A stretch of DNA of 8,672 bases from Candidatus Hydrogenedentota bacterium (lineage in GTDB: Bacteria > Hydrogenedentota > Hydrogenedentia > Hydrogenedentales > CAITNO01): NCBI GenBank assembly GCA_007124105.1, contig SLFT01000371.1, positions 1-8,672 on the forward strand. Direction: 5' to 3'. A program made the translations under genes and the position numbers. Below, one piece after another: positions 1 to 4,945 of this stretch. The first letter of the stretch is position 1; every line of letters begins with the position of its first letter. Under the pieces are notes generated by a model, which saw nothing but the letters and a program-made list of their open reading frames with translations, did no database searches and had not been told where the DNA came from.

Positions 1-386
1 CAACCTTCTACAATAATTATATTGAGCAGACCCTGGGCCTCACTTTCCTGATCTCGCTGTTCCCCATACCGTTGGGACTCATCAAAAATGCGCTCAGTTT
101 TCTGTTGGTTGGCGGCGCTATGGCGCCGATGTGGGTGGGCGCTTCCCAGGCGTATATGCTGCATTCCATCACGATGGTGCTTGAACTGCAAGCGTATATT
201 GTCGCGTGCTTCGCCATTACCGCCTGGCCGCTCCATTTACTGCGGGGGGCGCGCATGGGGCAACTGAAGTCTTATATAAAATCAGGCCTGCTTATGCTCT
301 TCAGCGCGGCCATATTGACCGGCGCAATGCTTGGCATCGCGTCTGTGTATGAAGCGTTCACGTTGATACGCATGTTGGGACCTTAG
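1..386 (+). CDS. Membrane protein, probable SpoIIM/DUF95 family, C-terminal part (5' end outside window)
   Basis: The reading frame is open from the window's left edge (first whole codon at base 3) and ends at TAG 384-386, so about 127 C-terminal residues are visible. They form three or four hydrophobic stretches: one from FLISLFPIPLGL through ALSFLLVGGAMAPMWVG, one at HSITMVLELQAYIVACFAI and one at LLMLFSAAILTGAMLGIASV. The last is followed by YEAF. A His-Ser/Gly then Glu-Leu-x-Ala membrane segment, plus a final membrane helix ending in a Glu, resembles the C-terminal half of SpoIIM-like (DUF95) integral membrane proteins. Outside spore formers these have no firmly established role. The first in-frame start-like codon, TTG at 72, is internal to the conserved region and is not the true start. 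The next gene begins 67 bp downstream on the same strand, so co-transcription is possible. Family assignment is from pattern memory and is moderate; calling it a membrane protein is safer. Confidence 0.55.
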   Translation, partial: TFYNNYIEQTLGLTFLISLFPIPLGLIKNALSFLLVGGAMAPMWVGASQAYMLHSITMVLELQAYIVACFAITAWPLHLLRGARMGQLKSYIKSGLLMLFSAAILTGAMLGIASVYEAFTLIRMLGP

Positions 387-453
387 AACGCAGAAGATAT
401 GCAGTAATCAAAAAGAACAACAGTACGGCGGCAATGCCTTGGAGGAAACAACT

Positions 454-1608
454 GTGAATCATCGCGAACGTGTAGCGGCAATTATGGCCTACGAAGCGTA
501 TGATCGTATGCCCGTGGTACATTTTGGATACTGGACGGACACCCTCGATAAATGGGTGGCTGAAGGCCATTTGACGGCAGAAGAGATTGACGGCTGGGGC
601 GACGGCAACAGGGTGGATGGACAACTCTGCGAAAAAATTGGCTGGGACTTTGACTGGGCTTCCCATTATACGCCCAATCATTTCCTCATGCCCGCCTTCG
701 AACGCAAAGTGCTCGAAACGCTTCCCGATGGTTCACAAAAAGTCATGAACCAGGACGGCGTCGTTCTGTTGGAGAAGCCCGGCGTTCCATCCATCCCGCC
801 GGAGATTGATCATACCCTCAAGACGCGCGCCGATTGGGAGGAACACTACATCCATCGTCTGCAATGGGATGAATCACGGGTATTGAACGCGCCGGTAATG
901 GTTGACGGGAACGCCGTCCCATTTAACGCGGGCGGCTTGGAATACTTAAAAAAAGACGACCGGGAAGAGCATTACGGCCTGTTTTGCGGCAGCCTGTTCG
1001 GTTCCATCCGCAACGTGGTCGGGGTCACCGGCGCGTCTTATATTTACGCGGAAGACCCCGACCTGTTCAAAGAGATCATAGACACAGTGGGCGACCTGGC
1101 CTATCGCTGCGTCGCATTTACCCTGGAGCAGGGCGCGCGTTTTGATTTCGGCCATTTCTGGGAAGATATTTGCTTCAAAAACGGGCCACTTGTCATCCCA
1201 TCCGTGTTTGATGAACTGGTAGGTCCTCATTACAAGCGCATCACCGACCTGCTTGCCGCGCACGGCATCACCATCGTCTCCCTCGACTGCGACGGCTGCA
1301 TTGACGCGCTCCTGCCGACATGGCTCAACAACGGCGTGAATACCATGTTCCCCATCGAGGTGGGCACCTGGAACGCAAGCATCGCGCCCTGGCGTGAACA
1401 ATATGGCAAAGAATTGCGCGGCGTGGGGGGGATGAACAAGAACGTATTCGCCCGCGATTTTTCCGCTGTGGACGCTGAAATCGAGCGATTGCGGTCGCTT
1501 GTCGCGCTGGGCGGTTATATCCCGTGCCCGGACCACCGGCTCGCGCCGGACGCCGAGTGGGATAATGTGCGCTACTATTGCGATCGTATGCGACAAGTTT
1601 TCGCGTAA
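454..1608 (+). CDS. Uroporphyrinogen decarboxylase (URO-D)-like family protein
   Basis: This 384-residue protein starts at GTG 454, preceded by a strong GGAGGA site (441-446) at about 8 nt. An in-frame TTG at 439 lies upstream of that site and is unlikely. The N-terminus MNHRERVAAIMAYEAYDRMPV is the usual opening of the URO-D-like superfamily (TIM barrel). The C-terminus has the GG-x-x-N-K block (325-330) and GGYIPCPDHRLAPDAEW (353-369), typical of the non-haem subfamily common in Planctomycetes and Lentisphaerae. True HemE would carry an RQAGRYLPE-type motif near its N-terminus, which is absent. Corrinoid methyltransferases such as MtaA use a HxCG zinc motif; the corresponding strand reads SLDCDGCID (277-284), so that zinc site is not obvious. 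No transmembrane or signal segment is seen. The family is secure but the reaction is unknown; methyl-transfer or a catabolic lyase-like role would be guesses. It converges with the HAD gene 33 bp away. Confidence 0.85.
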   Translation: MNHRERVAAIMAYEAYDRMPVVHFGYWTDTLDKWVAEGHLTAEEIDGWGDGNRVDGQLCEKIGWDFDWASHYTPNHFLMPAFERKVLETLPDGSQKVMNQDGVVLLEKPGVPSIPPEIDHTLKTRADWEEHYIHRLQWDESRVLNAPVMVDGNAVPFNAGGLEYLKKDDREEHYGLFCGSLFGSIRNVVGVTGASYIYAEDPDLFKEIIDTVGDLAYRCVAFTLEQGARFDFGHFWEDICFKNGPLVIPSVFDELVGPHYKRITDLLAAHGITIVSLDCDGCIDALLPTWLNNGVNTMFPIEVGTWNASIAPWREQYGKELRGVGGMNKNVFARDFSAVDAEIERLRSLVALGGYIPCPDHRLAPDAEWDNVRYYCDRMRQVFA

Positions 1609-1620
1609 TCTGGGTTGTTT

Positions 1621-1639
1621 CTGCGCGGTGACGGCGCAG
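1621..1639. terminator. Small hairpin between convergent genes, weak terminator candidate
   Basis: CTGCGC (1621-1626) pairs with GCGCAG (1634-1639) around a 7-nt loop. It lies in the 33-bp gap between the converging URO-D and HAD genes. Neither strand shows a run of T after the stem, so it is not a canonical intrinsic terminator. The position is what suggests a role. Confidence 0.25.
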
Positions 1640-1641
1640 CG

Positions 1642-2292
1642 CTACGCCTCGAACATGTCTCGCAAACAGCCGGGCGCCTGGGCGATGGTCTCGATGATGG
1701 CGTCAGCATCCTGCCATTCTTCGGCAGCGCCAAAGCCATAGGCGGCGGCAATGCCATACCCGCCCCAGGCATGGGCTGCTTCAATGTCGTCGCAGCGGTC
1801 GCCGATAACGGCGAATCGCTCCGGCGCTGTTTCGGTCAGGATAAGTCCCACCATTTCCTTTTTACCTGAATAACGTGCATCACGCGCATACACGACCGGA
1901 AAGAAATCTCGCAGGGTGTGAGCGTCCAGGAATTCTTGTACGTAGGCTTCCGGACCATTCGAGCAGATGGCCAGCGAATAGGAATCGTTGCGCAGGCGCG
2001 CCAACGTTTCACGAGCGCCTGGGTACAATTTCCCTTCCTCGCCGATAAGGCGCAGTTCGAGAGCGTTGGCGGCGGCCACGATCTCCGCGGCCTGTCCCGG
2101 CGGGCACTGCCGCGCTATCCACTGCTCATAAGCCGCCACGGATTGACCGAAAAAACTACAGATTGTGTCCCTGTCCGGTTCTGACAAGTCATACGCGGCA
2201 AAAGCGCGCTGTACAGCGGGCACGGTTACCCGGTCCGTCTGTAACAAGGTGCCGTCCACATCAAATATCACCAGGCGATTGCCTTTAACCAC
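1642..2292 (-). CDS. HAD-superfamily hydrolase (phosphoglycolate phosphatase-like)
   Basis: This is a 216-residue cytoplasmic phosphatase-type protein. HAD motif I is DVDGT at 11-15 (Asp11 nucleophile, Asp13 acid/base). Motif II is the Ser in ICSNG (109-113). The motif III lysine is in YSGKKE (about 144-145). Motif IV is GDRCDD (164-169), which binds Mg. The segment between motifs I and II (about residues 20-95) is a helical C1 cap, as in Gph/PGMB-type enzymes. The chosen start is GTG 2292-2290, with GGAG at 2303-2300 and a 7-nt spacer. This gives a family-normal N-terminus (MVKGNRLVIFDVDGTLL). Upstream in-frame GTG (2343) and ATG (2325) have no usable ribosome site and would add an unusual basic tail. 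The substrate (phosphoglycolate, a sugar phosphate, a nucleotide) cannot be decided from sequence. It lies 126 bp downstream of adk on the same strand, with a possible terminator between. Confidence 0.85.
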   Translation of the reverse strand: MVKGNRLVIFDVDGTLLQTDRVTVPAVQRAFAAYDLSEPDRDTICSFFGQSVAAYEQWIARQCPPGQAAEIVAAANALELRLIGEEGKLYPGARETLARLRNDSYSLAICSNGPEAYVQEFLDAHTLRDFFPVVYARDARYSGKKEMVGLILTETAPERFAVIGDRCDDIEAAHAWGGYGIAAAYGFGAAEEWQDADAIIETIAQAPGCLRDMFEA

Positions 2293-2315
2293 ATTTACAC
2301 TCCATCTTGGTCGGT

Positions 2316-2359
2316 AAAAAGACATTCCGCCCCGCGTTTGCACATAACACAGGGCGGAA
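2316..2359 (-). terminator. Weak intrinsic terminator candidate downstream of adk
   Basis: TTCCGCCC (2325-2332) and GGGCGGAA (2352-2359) form a perfect 8-bp stem. Read on the - strand it is followed, 4 nt later, by five T's (complement of 2316-2320). It sits between the end of adk and the HAD gene, in the direction of adk transcription. The 19-nt loop and the gap before the T-run make it a weak terminator, so partial read-through into the HAD gene is possible. Confidence 0.35.
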
Positions 2360-2366
2360 CAAGTTA

Positions 2367-2407
2367 CTGTCTAGCGTGAGGCCTTTTTGAACCAAAATTT
2401 TAGACAG
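2367..2407. repeat. 7-bp inverted repeat with long spacer in the adk-HAD gap
   Basis: CTGTCTA (2367-2373) and TAGACAG (2401-2407) are perfect inverted copies separated by 27 bp. They lie just after the adk stop codon. The spacer is long for a dimeric operator, and a stem this short with so large a loop would be weak. Chance occurrence is plausible. Confidence 0.2.
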
Positions 2408-2418
2408 ATACCAAAAAC

Positions 2419-3057
2419 TTATTTTGGCAGCACGTCAATAATGCTCTGATAGATTTCGTCTGGCGAGGCGTCTGCGCCGGGCACATTCTTGAGAACACCC
2501 TGCTTATCGTAATAGGCGATAATCGGTTCAGTGGTTTCGTAATAGGTGGCGAGGCGCGATTTCACAGTTTCAGGCTTATCGTCCTCACGCTGGATCAGCT
2601 TGTCAGCGATTTCCGGAGGCGGCGGATTGAATTTCAGGTTGTATACGGCGCCTGTTTCCGGATCGCTCCGACGCGCGGTCAGCCGTTCCACAATCACATC
2701 ATCGGGTACGGCAATGTTCACAGCCGCTTCAATCTTCTGGCCCAGCTTTGCCAGGAATTCCGTCAACATCTCCGCCTGCGGCAACGAACGGGGGAACCCG
2801 TCCAGAATATAGCCATTGGCGCAATCCGGCTCCTGTAATCTGTCCGCCACAATCTCACAGGTCAATTCATCGGGCACCAGCGCGCCGCTGTTCAGATACT
2901 CCTGCACTTTCTGGCCCAGTTCCGTGCCCTCGCGCAGATTCTTGCGAAAGATGTCGCCCGTGGAAATATGGGGGATGCCCATCTCCTGCGCCATACGCAC
3001 CGCTTGTGTGCCCTTGCCCGCGCCCGGAGCGCCCAACAATACAATTTTCAGTCCCAT
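2419..3057 (-). CDS. adk: Adenylate kinase
   Basis: This 212-residue cytoplasmic enzyme catalyses ATP + AMP <-> 2 ADP, so it sets the energy charge. The P-loop is GAPGAGKGT (9-17). The NMP-binding region starts at ISTGDIFR (31-38), and DGFPRSLPQAE (86-96) is the AMP-contact signature. The LID region runs from about 127 to 158 (ARRSDPETGAVYNLKFNPPPP ... QREDD), and the Arg in VKSRLATY (168) follows. The LID carries no Cys4 zinc knuckle. Between NPP and QR-x-DD it is several residues shorter than the E. coli form, so it is a compact LID. ATG 3057-3055 is preceded by a GGA/GGGA purine tract at about 6-13 nt. Length and all catalytic blocks are normal. Unlike the common arrangement in many bacteria, it is not next to secY or ribosomal protein genes here. 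It probably has its own promoter in the 138-bp gap upstream. Confidence 0.97.
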   Translation of the reverse strand: MGLKIVLLGAPGAGKGTQAVRMAQEMGIPHISTGDIFRKNLREGTELGQKVQEYLNSGALVPDELTCEIVADRLQEPDCANGYILDGFPRSLPQAEMLTEFLAKLGQKIEAAVNIAVPDDVIVERLTARRSDPETGAVYNLKFNPPPPEIADKLIQREDDKPETVKSRLATYYETTEPIIAYYDKQGVLKNVPGADASPDEIYQSIIDVLPK

Positions 3058-3103
3058 GATAGGTCCCTTTCCTGGTTTTGGTTTTCCCCAATGGAAGTAT
3101 GAA

Positions 3104-3133
3104 GGTTGCGCATCGCACCAGCGCGACGCAACC
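3104..3133. promoter_or_regulatory. Stem-loop in the presumed adk 5' leader
   Basis: GGTTGCG (3104-3110) pairs with CGCAACC (3127-3133). After a 2-nt bulge, TCGC (3113-3116) pairs with GCGA (3123-3126), closing a 6-nt loop. If transcription starts just after the proposed -10 box, this hairpin would lie at or near the 5' end of the adk mRNA. It could stabilise the message, or be part of a repeat. It is flanked by direct repeats GGAAGTAT (3093-3100 and 3134-3141). Confidence 0.35.
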
Positions 3134-3136
3134 GGA

Positions 3137-3145
3137 AGTATAGCA
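3137..3145 (-). promoter_or_regulatory. Candidate extended -10 promoter for adk
   Basis: Read on the - strand this is TGCTATACT: a TATACT -10 hexamer with the TGn extension. Expected initiation is about 7 nt downstream, near 3130, giving a leader of roughly 70 nt. No good TTGACA-like -35 is visible 16-18 bp upstream, which an extended -10 can tolerate. The upstream gene ends at 3196, so the site lies in a genuine gap. Confidence 0.35.
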
Positions 3146-3195
3146 CACTCGTTGCCGCTTTTTATTGTTTCACGTGTATTATTGCGCTCATCGGG

Positions 3196-4179
3196 CTATT
3201 TCATGCCAGGCAATTCATCCAGCCTAACAGGCGCGCCGTCCCGGCGGATGCTTTCATGGGCGGCCTCCATAAAGGCAAACATTTCGATGGACTCTTCAGG
3301 CGCAACCGGCGGCACGCCGGTACGGAAGAATGTAATGATTTCAGCCACCAGGGGGGCATAACTACTGCCGCCTTCCTGATCGGCAACAGCCTTCGTGCCG
3401 AACACGGTTACCCGGTTCGGGGCCGCTCCGGTACGCAGCCCGTATAACGTACCAACCCGACCGTTCTCCCAGACGCCCGTGGCCACATGAAAGTCATCGG
3501 TAACGGCGCAGGTCACCACTTCACAGCCAGCGCCCATAATGGTGTACAACGCTTCCGTGGGGTGAACGCCGTACCAGAACAGATCGGGATGGGTGGGCTC
3601 GAGGTGACAGGGCCCATGGGAAATCGCGCCGCGTACGTCGCCCAGGTCTGCCTCTTTTAACGCCTGCAACCCTTCATAAAACCGATACGCGGAGGAGGTG
3701 AACCAGGGCACATCATGTTTTTTGCCCAATTCAGCGATGGCTACGGCATCCTCCAGCGATCCGGCAAGTGGCTTGTCTATGAAAACGCGTAAGCCCGCTT
3801 CAAACACCGGCTTGACCTGTTCCAGATGGGGACGTCCATCTACGCTTGTCAGTAAAATGGCGTCCACCATGCCGCAGAGTTCTTCAATCGTATCCACAAT
3901 CTGCACGCCGAACTCGGTTTCAAGCTGTTCTGTAAATCCGTCCACACGCGAATAACTCATCTCGAGGTCGTCGCTACCGCCTTTGTATGCCGCTACCACG
4001 CGACCGCCGGGGACATGTTCCGGATGGTCTGTGTCATGCAGCACACGCGTAAAAGTGATAACATGAGAGGTGTCAAGACCGATCATGCCCAGCTTCAGCG
4101 GCTCTTCCTCGGCCACAACGGTCATACTCGTGAGCAACAGCGCCACGCCAAGAAATCCGAGCAACACAATGCGTTTCAT
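3196..4179 (-). CDS. Exported Gfo/Idh/MocA-family oxidoreductase
   Basis: This 327-residue protein has a Sec-type signal peptide: MKR, then a hydrophobic core (IVLLGFLGVALLLTSMTVV) with likely cleavage after VVA at 23. The start is ATG 4179-4177, with AGGAGG 9 nt upstream; longer in-frame versions would run into repeat sequence. A Rossmann entry follows at LKLGMIGLDTSHVITF (28-43). It has the GLDTSH form seen in a Planctomycetes/Verrucomicrobia subgroup rather than a full GxGxxG. The characteristic (E/D)KP is DKPLAGSLEDA (135-145). YGVHPTEALYTIMG (203-216) holds a candidate catalytic His206. Family members are NAD(P)-dependent sugar or inositol dehydrogenases or related redox enzymes. Exported members usually carry a tightly bound cofactor or have an uncertain role, and here export is by Sec rather than Tat. 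The substrate is unknown. A palindrome lies just before its ribosome site. Genes on both sides are spaced, so it is probably monocistronic. Confidence 0.85.
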   Translation of the reverse strand: MKRIVLLGFLGVALLLTSMTVVAEEEPLKLGMIGLDTSHVITFTRVLHDTDHPEHVPGGRVVAAYKGGSDDLEMSYSRVDGFTEQLETEFGVQIVDTIEELCGMVDAILLTSVDGRPHLEQVKPVFEAGLRVFIDKPLAGSLEDAVAIAELGKKHDVPWFTSSAYRFYEGLQALKEADLGDVRGAISHGPCHLEPTHPDLFWYGVHPTEALYTIMGAGCEVVTCAVTDDFHVATGVWENGRVGTLYGLRTGAAPNRVTVFGTKAVADQEGGSSYAPLVAEIITFFRTGVPPVAPEESIEMFAFMEAAHESIRRDGAPVRLDELPGMK

Positions 4180-4201
4180 CTTTTCAATCCTCCTGTTAGT
4201 A

Positions 4202-4216
4202 GCCGGAATATCCGGC
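4202..4216. promoter_or_regulatory. 15-bp palindrome upstream of the Gfo/Idh/MocA gene
   Basis: GCCGGA (4202-4207) and TCCGGC (4211-4216) are perfect inverted copies around ATA. The element ends 22 bp from the start codon, just upstream of the AGGAGG site. It could be a repressor operator or a small mRNA stem-loop near the ribosome site. No regulator gene is nearby to tell which. Confidence 0.3.
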
Positions 4217-4290
4217 GTTGAAGTAAACCACTTTGCCGAAATTGATTGCGGCTCCAGACTGCTCGCTCTCAATAACGGTAAAAGCGTAAT

Positions 4291-4320
4291 CGTCATTGCG
4301 AGCGAAGCGAAGCAATCTGG
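4291..4320. repeat. Interspersed repeat with CATTGCGAGCGAAGCGAAGCA-type core
   Basis: The element begins CGTCATTGCGAGCGAAG and continues CGAAGCAATCTGG. ATTGC (4295-4299) and GCAAT (4312-4316) form a short stem. I recognise this motif from memory as a recurrent intergenic repeat in unrelated bacterial and metagenomic genomes. It often produces spurious translations such as CFASLAMT or RFARND, and both kinds appear in the frames here. It is not a gene. Function is unknown. Confidence 0.55.
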
Positions 4321-4389
4321 ACTTTTCGCACACGCTCCCAAATATTTGCAAAAGACGGCTCATACGAACTGTATTCCATAACAAAGCCT

Positions 4390-4422
4390 TTTCGTAACTG
4401 TCCAGCAAGGCTCGTTACGAAA
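4390..4422. repeat. 9-bp inverted repeat with 15-nt spacer
   Basis: TTTCGTAAC (4390-4398) and GTTACGAAA (4414-4422) are perfect inverted copies. Their base composition differs from the GC-rich hairpins that follow. It could be the ends of a small relic element, or a protein site. No target duplication was evident. Confidence 0.35.
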
Positions 4423-4494
4423 TTGCATTCTTGTCATTACCCACATCTTTTAGTGGCTGATAATCGAGCAGTGATATGCCTGTACTGTATTCAA

Positions 4495-4542
4495 TACCCC
4501 AACGGGGTTGCGTCTTTCTTGGTATGCAACCCCGTTGGGGTA
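4495..4542. repeat. 17-bp perfect inverted repeat (REP-like hairpin 1)
   Basis: TACCCCAACGGGGTTGC (4495-4511) is exactly mirrored by GCAACCCCGTTGGGGTA (4526-4542), with a 14-nt loop. Each arm itself contains a CCCC-AAC-GGGG mini-palindrome, so the element is nested. No T-run follows on either strand, and it lies hundreds of bases from the nearest gene ends. A simple terminator is therefore unlikely; it looks like a REP-type repetitive element. Confidence 0.75.
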
Positions 4543-4560
4543 AACCGGAGGGAGTGTCTA

Positions 4561-4594
4561 CTACCCCGGGGTAGCGGAGTACCGCAACCCCGGG
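4561..4594. repeat. GC-rich palindrome and overlapping hairpin (REP-like hairpin 2)
   Basis: CTACCCCGGGGTAG (4561-4574) is a perfect 14-bp palindrome. Its right half also serves as the left arm of a larger hairpin. There, 4565-4577 (CCCGGGGTAGCGG) pairs with 4582-4594 (CCGCAACCCCGGG) with one mismatch and a 4-nt loop. The two folds are mutually exclusive, so the block can switch between alternative structures. Confidence 0.65.
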
Positions 4595-4606
4595 CTGCGT
4601 TATGTA

Positions 4607-4619
4607 GCCCCTTCGGGGC
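4607..4619. repeat. Short hairpin with UUCG-like loop (REP-like hairpin 3)
   Basis: GCCCC (4607-4611) pairs with GGGGC (4615-4619) around TTC; equivalently, a CCC stem closes a C-TTCG-G type tetraloop. It is the last of the three GC-rich hairpins in the 4495-4619 block. Confidence 0.5.
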
Positions 4620-4945
4620 ATTTCGGAATAATACGTCATATTGTACACTTGCTTCGCCACATTGTAACGATATGATATTTGTGGGCAATGACAGAGCGCA
4701 ACTTTGGGAACGAGTCTATGCGGACAGTATCCGGCAGATAGAACTCGTATAGATACCCTGGTAGCCAGTTACGCCTTTTCAAGGCATTATACAGCATCAA
4801 ATGGATTTTATTCACATTAAGAAGAAACGGCGATACCGCCATCCGTCTTGGAGCGATTCAAGCCGGATTCGGGAAGATTGAAGATACCTGTGCTCAGCGT
4901 CTGACAGACACCGTCCGCATTCTCATCACTGCGCAGATCGTATTC

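Larger units (their letters stand above)
4180..4945. other. 766-bp non-coding island rich in inverted repeats
   Basis: I see no credible gene here. Several short open frames exist on both strands, but they translate repeat sequence and lack convincing ribosome sites. The left part carries the oxidoreductase leader, an interspersed repeat (4291-4320) and an inverted repeat at 4390-4422. The middle (4495-4619) is a compact array of GC-rich hairpins. The right part (about 4620-4945) shows no element I can name. It may be decayed sequence between the oxidoreductase and sulfatase genes, both of which are on the - strand. Confidence 0.6.

Noticed and set aside
946..1596. 216-codon open frame on the - strand
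   Set aside because: It is antisense to the URO-D-like gene, with no recognisable motif and no ribosome site.
4180..4341. N-terminal extension of the Gfo/Idh/MocA frame
   Set aside because: It is translated from the interspersed repeat (CFASLAMT) and lies upstream of an AGGAGG site and a clear signal peptide.
4495..4542. Intrinsic terminator for the sulfatase gene
   Set aside because: The hairpin is about 400 bp beyond the sulfatase stop and has no T-run on either strand.
4491..4619. CRISPR array
   Set aside because: The repeats are inverted and of unequal length, without regular spacers.
4415..4752. Small open frames on both strands across the hairpin block
   Set aside because: They translate the GC-rich inverted repeats (for example NPVGV / QPRWG strings), as expected of repeat DNA, and have no convincing start sites.
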